Shown here: positions 1 to 7,070 of the stretch, piece after piece
Position numbering within the stretch: the first letter of the stretch is position 1
Layout: every line of letters starts with the position of its first letter
Source of the DNA: CAIWXH01 sp964555675
Lineage (GTDB): Bacteria; Chloroflexota; Chloroflexia; Chloroflexales; Chloroflexaceae
Reading direction: 5' to 3'
Assembly: GCA_964555675.1 (NCBI GenBank)
Contig: CAZKTU010000183.1
Coordinates: 1 to 13,637 of the forward strand
DNA length: 13,637 bases
Program-made: the position numbers and the translations under genes
The notes under the pieces: generated by a model
The model's input: only the letters and a program-made list of their open reading frames with translations
Database searches by the model: none
Told to the model about the DNA's origin: nothing

Positions 1-1598
1 CGGCTGTCGTTGAGCCGGGGCGGCAACTCGAGCACGGCGCCGGGCGTCGGGTCGCCGTTGAGCGCCTCCATCCCCGGCGCGGCCCGCATCGCCATGATCG
101 GCCAGGGGACGATCAGGGCCTCGACGAGCACCAGGGCGGCCAGGAGCCAGGGGCCGGCGAGCGCCGGCCACGAGCCGCGAGCTGAGCTCGGCGCGGCAGC
201 CGAGCGCCGGCCGTCAGCGAAGGCTTCAGTCTGGGGCGCGTTCCTTGAACGTTCGGCGGAAGGCGTGACCGAACTGGCCTTCAGCAGCCACCCGCTGCGA
301 GGCCGCCCCGGCGCCCCCGCCGGCGGCGAAGAGCGCACATTAGGCCCGAGCTTCATCGCGACCAGGCTGTCGAGGCCGAGCCCCACCAGGGCCACCACCG
401 GCACGAGCATGTGGGCGATGAAGATCGCCGGCCTGCTGCTGTTGCGGAAGACGGCGACCAGGTCGAGCAGCAGGAAGGGGCCGGGGATGGGGCTCGGCGC
501 GGCGGTGAGGCGCAGCTGGGGACCCATGGCCAGGAGCAGACAGAAGGCCGCCAGGGCCGCCCACGGCCAGGCCGCCGACCAGCGCCGCCACAGGGCGACC
601 GCGCAGAGTATGGCGACGCCCAGGCCCAGGCCTGCGCCCGACTCGAGCCCGAATGGGTGGAGGCTCCCGTGCCAGCCTTTGGCGGCCTCTCCCCAGATCG
701 GGTGGCGGATATTGGGCGCGATCAGGTCGACCAGGGCGACCGAGTGGTAGACCTGGCGCTCGTACCAGTCCTCGAGGGCCACATTGCCGATCCCGCCCGC
801 CAGCAGGGCCGCGGGCAGCAGCAGCGCCGCCCAGACCACCCCGACGCCCGCGCCCGCCAGCAGCGTCGCCAGCCGCTCGCGCCGGTGAGCCAGCAGCGCG
901 GCCAGGGCGCCGTGGGCCGCGGTGTAGACCGCCGCGTAGAGCCCGTGGTACTGGCTGGCCATGGTGGCAACGAAGAGGGCCAGGCCCGCGGCGAGGACGC
1001 TGGCGGGGGTGCGCCGGGCCAGGGCCCGCAGCAGCAGCAGCGCGTAGAGCGCCAGCCAGTGGGTCGCGGCTAACTCCATGGTGCCGCCCCAGACCCGCTG
1101 GATGTGATAGGGCGTGAAGGCGAAGACGAACCCGCCGAGCAGCGCCGCGCCGCGCCCGACCCCGAGCGCCCGGCAGAGCCTGTAGCTCCAGTACCCCCCC
1201 AGGGCGAACGAGAGCAGCACGACGGCGTTGAAGGCCGATACAGGCCCCGCCAGGGCGAGGAGCGGCCAGACGCTCAGGGCGTTGGGCAGGCTGAGGGTCT
1301 GGTAGAACAGGTTGAGCGTCTCGGGGTAGAAGAGGTGCCCGGTCACGAAGGGGTTGGCCCCGCCCAGCAGGGTCGAGCGAGCCCACCAGAGGTTCCAGAT
1401 GCCCTGGCCCGCGTCGACCGGCAGCGCGCCCACCTGGATCACCCCCGAGCCGGCCTGCAGCACGAGGGGCCAGGTGAAGACAACGCCGAGCAGCAGGTAG
1501 CCGACGAGCACGCCGAGCAGCCACGGCCAGGGCTCGGGCGGGGCCACGGCGGCCAGGGGCGAGGGTTGGGGCCGTACGGCGCCGGCGTCGTCAGTCAC
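1..1598 (-). CDS. GT-C-like polytopic membrane protein, 3' end beyond the window
   Basis: An open frame of 532 codons runs without a stop to the left edge. The start is GTG at 1598, preceded by GGAGG with an 8-nt spacer and overlapping the stop of the upstream GT4 gene by 8 nt, so it is probably translationally coupled to it. Visible features: a hydrophobic segment at residues about 26-46; an acidic first-loop motif, VDAGQGIWNLWW, at 61-72 (D62); the motif NPFVTGHLFYP at 82-92; FAFTPYHIQRVWGG at 159-172; and many further hydrophobic helices to about residue 415. A hydrophilic Ser/Arg/Pro/Ala-rich stretch at about 420-478 interrupts the helices, and part of it is a DNA palindrome (219-282). 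After a last helix near 480-503 comes GAVLELPPRLNDS, typical of the soluble tail in these proteins. A first periplasmic loop acidic residue suits a lipid-linked-sugar glycosyltransferase (GT-C or YfhO-like), but no activity can be proven. It could instead be a non-catalytic polymerase-like protein. Confidence 0.85.
   Translation of the reverse strand, partial: MTDDAGAVRPQPSPLAAVAPPEPWPWLLGVLVGYLLLGVVFTWPLVLQAGSGVIQVGALPVDAGQGIWNLWWARSTLLGGANPFVTGHLFYPETLNLFYQTLSLPNALSVWPLLALAGPVSAFNAVVLLSFALGGYWSYRLCRALGVGRGAALLGGFVFAFTPYHIQRVWGGTMELAATHWLALYALLLLRALARRTPASVLAAGLALFVATMASQYHGLYAAVYTAAHGALAALLAHRRERLATLLAGAGVGVVWAALLLPAALLAGGIGNVALEDWYERQVYHSVALVDLIAPNIRHPIWGEAAKGWHGSLHPFGLESGAGLGLGVAILCAVALWRRWSAAWPWAALAAFCLLLAMGPQLRLTAAPSPIPGPFLLLDLVAVFRNSSRPAIFIAHMLVPVVALVGLGLDSLVAMKLGPNVRSSPPAGAPGRPRSGWLLKASSVTPSAERSRNAPQTEAFADGRRSAAAPSSARGSWPALAGPWLLAALVLVEALIVPWPIMAMRAAPGMEALNGDPTPGAVLELPPRLNDS
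219..282. repeat. 64-bp imperfect palindrome inside a coding region
   Basis: The segment is centred on the perfect 8-bp palindrome GAACGTTC at 247-254. Outer arms GAAGGC (219-224) and GCCTTC (277-282) are complementary, as are TTCAGTC (225-231) and GACCGAA (267-273) with one mismatch, and TTCC (241-244) and GGAA (258-261). Small bulges account for the rest. It lies in frame in the membrane protein gene and encodes about 21 residues (440-460) of a hydrophilic loop. The structure is seen directly; that it is a mobile or dispersed palindromic element is inference, because only one copy is visible here. Confidence 0.6.
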
Positions 1599-2814
1599 GC
1601 CCGGGCCCTCCCCCGTGGATCAGGCGCTCGTAGAGGGCTTCGAGGTCGGCGGCGAGCCGATCGGCGCCATAGCGCTCGCGCACCTCGCGCCGGCCGGTCG
1701 CGGCGAGAGCCTGGGCCAACTCGCGGTCGCGCAGCAGGCGCACCACGGCCTCTGCCAGGGCCGCGACATCGCCATAGGGGGTCAGCAGGCCGGTGCGCTC
1801 GTGGGCGATCACCTCGTTGCCGGCCATGACGTCGGTGGTGACCACCGGGGCGCCGGCCAGCAGGGCCTCGATCAGCGGGATGCCGAAGCCCTCGTAGCGG
1901 CTGGGGGCGACCACCACGGCGGCCTCGCCCAGCAGGCGCAGCTTCTCCTCCTCGCTGACCCGGCCGAGCAGCTGTAGTCGGTCGGCGACCCCGCCTGCCT
2001 CGACCAGCCGCATGAGCTCGGCCTCGCCCGCACGGTTGTGACTCACAAAGACGAAGCGCGCCGCGGGCACGGCCGCCACAATCGCCGGCATGGCCCTCGC
2101 CAACAGGTCGAAGCCCTTGCGCGGCACGAGCTGGCCGATGAAGAGCACGGTGGGCGGCCCGGCGGGGCGCGGGCGCTCGGGCGCAGGGTGGTCGGCGAGA
2201 TCGACCGCATTTGGCAGCACCGAGATGCGGGTCGGGCTGACGCCGATGCGGGCCAACAGGTCGCGCTCGCCGCGCGAGAGGGCGATCACATGGTCGGCCC
2301 AGAGTAGCGGGGCGTGGATGAGGTAGTTGCGCACGGCGCGACGCGGGTGGGCGCCGCTCGCCAGGCGGCGGGCGAGCCGGGCGGGGGTGGTGAGCAGGTT
2401 CTCGTAGCGCAGCGGGGCCTCGAGCGGGCGCTCGCGGTCGACCACCAGGTCGCCGTCGTGGAGCAGCCCGTGGATGGTGAGCACGGTGGGGATGCCGAGC
2501 CTACGGGCCGCCGCGATGGTCTGGTAGCCCAGCAGGCTGCGCAGATGGTGCAGGTGGATCACCTCGGGCCGCTCGGCCGCCAGCAGGCGCAGCAAGGCCT
2601 CGGGGGCGAAGAAGCCGTAGGTGGGCGCCCGGTGCACGGGCACGCCGCCGGGCAGCCACTCGTGGCGGGGCGTCTGGCCGGGGTAGCGCCGGTCGCGGTA
2701 CTCGTGGGCGACCACACTATGCCCGCGCCGCACCAGAGCCCTGGCCTGCAACTGCTCGGGCCGGCTCGGAAAGCCCCGGTCGAACCCATAGGTTGTGACG
2801 ATCAAGATGCGCAT
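1591..2814 (-). CDS. GT4-family glycosyltransferase (GT-B fold)
   Basis: A 407-aa protein of normal length for GT4 retaining glycosyltransferases, which move a sugar from an NDP- or GDP-activated donor to a lipid-linked or saccharide acceptor at the cytoplasmic face. N-terminal Rossmann domain: MRILIVTTYGFDRGFPSRPEQ at the start, PEVIHLHHLRSLLG at about 83-96 and TIHGLLHDGD at about 113-122. C-terminal donor-binding domain: VLFIGQLVPRKGFDLL at about 223-238, then the EX7E signature with E308 and E316 in YEGFGIPLIEALLAG. ATG at 2814 begins exactly at the first beta strand; no strong Shine-Dalgarno is seen. The gene overlaps the next minus-strand gene by 8 nt and is separated from the SGNH gene upstream by a 218-bp spacer largely filled by an inverted-repeat element. 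Donor and acceptor cannot be read from sequence. Confidence 0.95.
   Translation of the reverse strand: MRILIVTTYGFDRGFPSRPEQLQARALVRRGHSVVAHEYRDRRYPGQTPRHEWLPGGVPVHRAPTYGFFAPEALLRLLAAERPEVIHLHHLRSLLGYQTIAAARRLGIPTVLTIHGLLHDGDLVVDRERPLEAPLRYENLLTTPARLARRLASGAHPRRAVRNYLIHAPLLWADHVIALSRGERDLLARIGVSPTRISVLPNAVDLADHPAPERPRPAGPPTVLFIGQLVPRKGFDLLARAMPAIVAAVPAARFVFVSHNRAGEAELMRLVEAGGVADRLQLLGRVSEEEKLRLLGEAAVVVAPSRYEGFGIPLIEALLAGAPVVTTDVMAGNEVIAHERTGLLTPYGDVAALAEAVVRLLRDRELAQALAATGRREVRERYGADRLAADLEALYERLIHGGGPGRD
1607..1611 (-). promoter_or_regulatory. Shine-Dalgarno site that fixes the GTG start at 1598
   Basis: On the minus strand GGAGG, within a longer G-rich run, sits 8 nt before GTG at 1598, inside the last codons of the upstream GT4 gene. 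No in-frame ATG lies near the first transmembrane segment, so this site is the main reason for choosing the GTG start. Confidence 0.65.
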
Positions 2815-2839
2815 GATGTTCAGCCTGGCCGGCCCTAGT

Positions 2840-2845
2840 CTTATA
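2840..2845 (-). promoter_or_regulatory. weak -10-like box before the GT4 gene at 2814
   Basis: On the minus strand TATAAG lies 25 nt before the ATG at 2814, in the short AT-rich stretch next to the inverted-repeat element. No recognisable -35 hexamer is found at 16-18 nt; the sequence there is repeat arm. It could be a promoter left at the element's edge, or chance. Confidence 0.25.
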
Positions 2846-2850
2846 AGGAA

Positions 2851-2996
2851 TTACCACGAAGGGCACGAAGGTCACGAAGTCGCGAGAGAAGCTGCGCTGT
2901 GGCGAGGAGGTGCGAGCCTCCCTCTCGGCACAGGCGTTCAACCTGGGCGCTGAGCGGAATCAAACCCTTCGCGCGCTTCGTGGTCTTCGTGGTGAA
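2851..2996. repeat. intergenic inverted-repeat element with ACGAAG-unit arms
   Basis: Left arm 2851-2879 and right arm 2967-2996 are inverted copies (24 of 29 aligned positions identical by hand). Each arm is itself three 9-bp units of the form ACGAAGnnC. The interior of about 87 bp is GC-rich and contains a small hairpin, GGAGG (2906-2910) with CCTCC (2917-2921), and near its right end GAGCGGAATCAAACC (2952-2966). No transposase or ORF is carried. The element fills most of the 218-bp spacer between the SGNH gene and the downstream GT4 gene. Such CCACGAAG arrays are, from memory, common intergenic repeats in environmental bacterial genomes. Transcribed, it would form a long stem that might attenuate read-through. 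Confidence 0.7.
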
Positions 2997-3032
2997 AACC
3001 CGCCACACATTTCCGCCGAGCTGTACTAAGGC

Positions 3033-3872
3033 CTATGGCCCGAAGCCCGCCGCCGCCCAGGCGGCCTCCGCCAGGCGGGCCTGGCCGCGAGCCGAGAGGT
3101 GAAAATAGTCGAATGGCGAGACGTCGGCGGCCTCGAGCTTGCCGTTGAAGACGGCCCCGCCGTCGTAGCGGCAGGTGGCGTAGCCGGCGCAGACCTGGGC
3201 CAGGGCGGCGTTGTACTCCTCCACGCGGCGGCGCACCCGCTCGCGGCGCTCGACGTCCTCGCGGGCGTCGGAGAGCGGGCGCGCCAGGGCCGACTGGCAG
3301 ATGTCGAAGGCGTCCCACACGGCCACGGCCCGCCGGTCGTTGCGCAGGATGGGCAGCAGCCGGGTCGGGTCGGGGATGCTCATCACCAGCACGCGGGTCT
3401 GGGGCGAGCCCTGGGCCAGGTGAGTCATGGCGTCGGCGAACTGCTTGCGGAAGCTGTCGACCGGGGTCATGGCCGCCTCGGTCAGGGCGCAGGCGTCGTT
3501 GCCGCCCACCAGCACGGTCACATACTCGGCCTTGATCGCGTTGATCGTGGTCATCTGGGCGAAGAGGTCGCTCATGCGGGCGCCGTAGCGCGAGACGTTG
3601 AAGACGTTCCCCGCGAGGGCGGGGTTGCGCGTGGCGATACGCAGGGCCAGACTATTGACCGAGGGGTCGCCGCCCGTGGCCCACGAGTAGGCCGTATTGT
3701 CGGCGAAGTAGCGCGGGCCGCTGCCGCTGCCCCTGGTGAGCGAGTCGCCCGCCGCTGCAAGCGAGCCCGGCAGAGGCGCCTGGGCGCGGGCGGGCGCGGG
3801 GGCCAAGGCCACGAAGAGCGTGCCGCAGAGGCACAGCGCGCAGAGAGCTCGCAAGATGCGTATGCTGTCCAT
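3033..3872 (-). CDS. secreted SGNH/GDSL-family hydrolase
   Basis: A 279-aa serine esterase or lipase of the SGNH fold, expected to act outside the cytoplasmic membrane. Residues 1-30 form a Sec signal peptide (hydrophobic core at about 10-25, likely cleavage APARA|Q). Mature protein: block I GDSLTRG with nucleophile S44, block II glycine G97 in SRYGARMSDL, block III VGGND with N125, and block V FDYFH with D255 and H258, so the full catalytic set is present. Four cysteines in the mature part (C128, C192, C228, C234) could form two disulfides. ATG at 3872 is preferred over an upstream in-frame ATG at 3947 because the signal peptide starts here and GGAAG (7-nt spacer) and AGGAGG (13 nt) precede it. 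Between glycosyltransferase genes it may be a glycan O-acyl esterase; a lysophospholipase or general esterase is equally possible from sequence. Confidence 0.93.
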   Translation of the reverse strand: MDSIRILRALCALCLCGTLFVALAPAPARAQAPLPGSLAAAGDSLTRGSGSGPRYFADNTAYSWATGGDPSVNSLALRIATRNPALAGNVFNVSRYGARMSDLFAQMTTINAIKAEYVTVLVGGNDACALTEAAMTPVDSFRKQFADAMTHLAQGSPQTRVLVMSIPDPTRLLPILRNDRRAVAVWDAFDICQSALARPLSDAREDVERRERVRRRVEEYNAALAQVCAGYATCRYDGGAVFNGKLEAADVSPFDYFHLSARGQARLAEAAWAAAGFGP

Positions 3873-3879
3873 GAGTGTT

Positions 3880-3891
3880 CTTCCGCCTCCT
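3880..3891 (-). promoter_or_regulatory. ribosome binding region of the SGNH hydrolase gene
   Basis: On the minus strand AGGAGG (3891-3886) is followed by GGAAG (3884-3880), the latter 7 nt before the ATG at 3872. This supports the shorter start that exposes the signal peptide. Confidence 0.55.
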
Positions 3892-4005
3892 ATTGCGGCA
3901 CAGCTATTCCGGACAAGCCGGGAGCGCGGGGTCCTTCGGCCCCACAACGGTGGTGTGGAGGGTCAGGCCCGCCACGTCGCCCTCAAAAACCGTAGGGCGG
4001 CCGGC

Positions 4006-4985
4006 CTACTGCTGCGCAAACAGGCTCGCATAGGCCTCCTCGACCCGATCGACGACGGCGGGCCAGGCGAACTGGGCGGCCCATGGGGGCGCGGCGGCGG
4101 CCATGGCCGCACGACGGGCGGGGTCGGCGAGCAGCGCGCTCACGGCCTCGGCCAGGGCGGCGTGGTCGCGGGGCGGGTAGAGCAGCCCGGTGCGGCCCTC
4201 GTCGACCACCTCGGGGAAGCCGCCAAAGCGCGAGGCGACCACGGGCAAGCCGCAAGCCTGGGCCTCGACCAGCCCGATCCCGAAGGTCTCGCTGGCGTGG
4301 CTCGTCGCCACCAGCAGGTCGACCGAGCAATACAGGCGCGGCAAGGTCGTCCGCTCGAGCGCGCCCAGGAAGTGCGTGCGCTCGGCCACGCCAAGCTCGT
4401 CGCTCAGGGCTGCGAGGCGCGCGCGATCCTCGCCGTCGCCGGCGACCAGCAGGTGGGCCGCGGNNNNNNNNNNNNNNNNNNNNNNNNNNNNNNNNNNNNN
4501 NNNNNNNNNNNNNNNNNNNNNNNNNNNNNNNNNNNNNNNNNNNNNNNNNNNNNNNNNNNNNNNCGGGCCAGCAGCCGGTCGCCGCGGTAGAAATCCTCGC
4601 CGTGGCAGCCGAGCAGCACTTTGGCGCCGCCGAGGCGCCGCGCCAGCAGGGCGGGGCCCATGTCGTACGGCTTCTGCAGGTGGATCACATCGTACCCGCC
4701 GCGGATCAACTCGGGCAGGGCAGACACCGCCATGCTCAGGCGCTCGAGCAGCTTGGCCTCGGCGTAGGCCCGCCGCAGCGGGGGGATGGCCTGGAAGAAG
4801 GCCCGCGACACGAAGGGGAAGGTGAGCACACGGACGCCCGGCCCCGCCTCGCGGCGCGGGCCCGATCCGCCGATCACGGTCACCGCATGGCCACGGCCCG
4901 CCAGCTCACGGGCCAGGTCCCACACGAAGCTCTCGACGCCGCCGAACTTGGTGGTGGTGGTCAGGTTGTAGAGGGCGATGCGCAT
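4006..4985 (-). CDS. GT4-family glycosyltransferase, interrupted by an assembly gap
   Basis: Two pieces belong together. The N-terminal piece (4985-4564, 140 codons) begins MRIALYNLTTTTKFGGVESF and includes IHLQKPYDMGPALLARRLGG and the CHGED motif at 127-131, the acceptor-side half of a GT-B enzyme. The C-terminal piece (4463-4006, 152 codons) reads AAHLLVAGDGEDRARLAAL, then the EX7E signature ETFGIGLVE and LPVVASRFGGFPEVV, and stops with TAG at 4006-4008. The frames do not match across the 100 N, so the N count is not the real distance. A usual GT4 of about 380-400 aa implies about 90-110 missing codons, covering the interdomain linker and first strand of the donor domain. No frameshift need be assumed. 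The ATG at 4985 has no Shine-Dalgarno and lies 7 nt after a TATTAT box, suggesting a leaderless message. Role: cytoplasmic sugar transfer in glycan assembly; specificity unknown. Confidence 0.9.
4464..4563. other. assembly gap (100 N) inside a GT4 gene
   Basis: Exactly 100 N, the conventional placeholder for an unknown gap. Joining the flanking halves of the GT4 gene in frame requires a true length equal to 2 modulo 3, and the expected protein length suggests roughly 270-330 bp. Confidence 0.95.
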
Positions 4986-4991
4986 CGCGCT

Positions 4992-4998
4992 TATAATA
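4992..4998. promoter_or_regulatory. overlapping divergent -10-like boxes between the GT4 and GT39 genes
   Basis: TATAAT at 4992-4997 on the plus strand is a perfect -10 consensus, placing a start near 5004 and a leader of about 30 nt before ATG 5034. On the minus strand TATTAT at 4998-4993 places a start at about 4986-4985, at the ATG of the GT4 gene. The segment stands out as AT-rich in a roughly 70% G+C background. -35 elements are poor on both strands (TTGTAG at 4966-4971 is 20 nt from the plus box). The boxes are seen; promoter activity is inference. Confidence 0.5.
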
Positions 4999-5033
4999 CC
5001 CGCAAATAGCGGCCGGGCCTGCAGCGATCTCTT

Positions 5034-6970
5034 ATGTCGATCAGGACAATCTTTAGCTACGTCTGCGTCGGGCTTGCGGCCCTGCTCCCGCGCGTCTTCG
5101 CCCTCGGGCGCTACCTGACCGACGACGAGGCGAACTTCTGGATGCAGCGCTCGCACGCCTGGCTGGAGGCGATCACGGCGGGCGACTGGGCCGCGACCGC
5201 GATCTCGACCCACCCGGGCGTGACCACCATGTGGCTCGGCGCCGGGGGGCTCGTGCTGCGCGAGGCGCTGCTCGGCTGGGGCCTGCTGGGCGGGCTCGAC
5301 TTCCCCACCGCCCTGACCTTCTTCAGGCTGCCGCCGGTGCTGGCCCACGTGGCCGGGGTGCTGCTCGGCTTCTGGATGCTGCGGCGGCTCACGCCGGCGC
5401 CCCTGGCCTGGTTCGCCGCACTGCTCTGGGCGCTCGACCCGTTCTTCATCGGCTACAGCCGGCTGCTGCACGTCGACGCCCTGGCCGGCACCTTCACCAC
5501 CCTGAGCCTACTGGCCGCCTGCTGCTACTGGCAGGGGGCGCGGCCCCAGCACTGGGGCTGGCTGGCCCTGTCGGGTGTGTGTGCAGGGCTGGCCATGCTG
5601 AGTAAATCGCCCGCCGCCATCCTCGCGCCTACGGTGACCCTGGTGGCCTGGCTGGCCGACTGGCGGCGCAGCAGCTCGCCCCGGCCCCGAGTCAGGACAA
5701 TCGGCGCCCTGGCGGCCTGGGGCGCCCTGGCCGCCCTGACGATCTTCGCGCTCTGGCCGGCCCTGTGGACAAGCCCGCTGGCGGCTATCGACGAGCTGCG
5801 GACGGGGGTGGCGATCGAGGGCGCCCAGCCCCACATGACCGGCAACTTTTTCCTGGGCCAGCGCGACGAGGCCCCGGGCCTGCTCTACTACCCTGCGGCC
5901 CTGGCCCTGCGCCTTACGCCCTGGGGCATGGCCGGGCTGCTGCTGCTGCCGCTGGTCTGGCGGCAAGGGCAGACGCGCGATTACCGCCCGTTTCTGGCGG
6001 CCCTGGCGGCCCTGGCCGTGCTCTTCGTGCTGGCCCTGAGCCCCTTCCCCAAGAAGTTCGACCGCTACCTGGTGCCGATCGCCCCGGCCCTGGCCATCCT
6101 CGCGGCGGCGGGGCTGTGGGCCCTGGCCGAGCTGCTCGCCGCGCGGTGGCGCAGCTGGGCCCGCCCGGCCCTGGTCGGCGCGGTCTGCCTCGCGGCGGTC
6201 GCCAACGCGGCCTGGTGGCACCCCTACGGCCTACTGGCCTACAACCAGCTGCTGGGCGGCGCGCCGGCGGGGGCGGCCAGCTTCCGCGTGGGCTGGAGCG
6301 AGGGGCTCGAGCTGGTGGCCGACTGGCTCAACGCGCAGCCCGACATCACCGGGGTGGCGGTGACCGCCGAGCGCACCACCTCGCTCAACCCGTACCTGCG
6401 CCGCGGCGCTCAGGCCGACTTCCCCGTGGGCGGGCAGCTGCACCGCGAGAACGGCTATGTGGTGGTTTACGTCGCCCAGGTCCAGGGCGGGCTGCCGCCG
6501 CCGCCGTTCGAGCGCTTCTACGGCAAGGCGGTGCCGCTGCACACGGTACGCCTGCACGGGGTCGACTACGCCTGGATCTACCAGGTGCCGCCGCCCGTAG
6601 CCAACCCCAGGGCCGCCAGCTTCGGCGAGGCCCTCGCGCTGCGCGGCTACGAGCAGGCGGCGGCGCCCCAGCGCGGGCAGGCGCTCGATCTACGGCTGCT
6701 CTGGCAGGCGCGGGCCGCGCCCAGGGCCGACTACTGGCTCTTCGCGCACCTGGTGGGCGCCGACGGGCAGCGTTACGCCCAGATCGACCAGCCCTACCCG
6801 ACCAGTCAGTGGCCGGCGGGGCGCTTCCAGACGGTCGAGCTGCCCTTCCCCCTGCCCGCCGACTTGCCGCCCGGGAACTACCGGCTACTGGTTGGCCTCT
6901 ACGACCCCGCGACGGGGCAGCGCCTGCCGCTCGGCGGGGCCCAGGCGGCCGACCCGGCGCTCAGTGGCCC
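5034..6970 (+). CDS. GT39-type membrane glycosyltransferase with C-terminal beta domain, 3' end in gap
   Basis: 645 codons are visible before the second N gap. It resembles dolichyl/polyprenyl-phosphate-sugar-dependent mannosyltransferases (GT39/ArnT-like, GT-C fold), which transfer a sugar from a lipid-phosphate donor on the outer face of the membrane. First helix at residues about 5-24, then the first-loop acidic motif LTDDEANF with D30, D31 and E32, STHPGVTTMWLG at 58-69, RLLHVDALAGTF at 143-154 and AMLSKSPA at 187-194, followed by further helices near 298-310, 319-336, 350-368 and 378-394. From about residue 522 a soluble segment follows (ALRGYEQ, DYWLFAHLVGADGQRYAQID, LPPGNYRLLVGLYDPATGQRLPL) that looks like a beta-sandwich module and should end soon after the gap starts. 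Start ATG at 5034 is placed at the first helix; the Shine-Dalgarno is weak. It is the only plus-strand gene and converges on the flippase. Confidence 0.92.
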
Positions 6971-7070
6971 NNNNNNNNNNNNNNNNNNNNNNNNNNNNNN
7001 NNNNNNNNNNNNNNNNNNNNNNNNNNNNNNNNNNNNNNNNNNNNNNNNNNNNNNNNNNNNNNNNNNNNNN
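6971..7070. other. assembly gap (100 N) between convergent genes
   Basis: Exactly 100 N. Both the plus-strand GT39 gene and the minus-strand flippase gene enter the gap still open, so both stop codons and any shared terminator are missing. True length unknown. Confidence 0.95.

Noticed and set aside
10..1117. Open frames on the plus strand (10-750, 411-1073, 653-1117)
   Set aside because: Antisense shadows of the leftmost membrane protein gene, caused by high GC and few stops; no recognisable domains.
340..1524. 394-codon open frame, minus strand
   Set aside because: Arg/Pro/Gly/Ala-rich low-complexity translation; a shadow of the real membrane protein frame that starts at GTG 1598.
3873..3947. 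25-residue N-terminal extension of the SGNH hydrolase from ATG 3947
   Set aside because: It would bury the signal peptide, has no supporting Shine-Dalgarno, and the sites before ATG 3872 fit better.
3941..3960. Possible hairpin around GGGGTCCTTCGGCCCC in the 3873-4005 spacer
   Set aside because: Only a short stem with a wobble or mismatch and no following T run, so it cannot be called a terminator.
4404..5471. 355-codon minus-strand frame across the first gap
   Set aside because: Only 4564-4985 is real GT4 coding. The part above 4985 is antisense to the GT39 gene and the part below the gap is out of frame.
5041..5702. 11-bp direct repeat TCAGGACAATC at 5041-5051 and 5692-5702
   Set aside because: Repeats of this length are expected by chance in 13.6 kb of biased sequence, and nothing extends the match.
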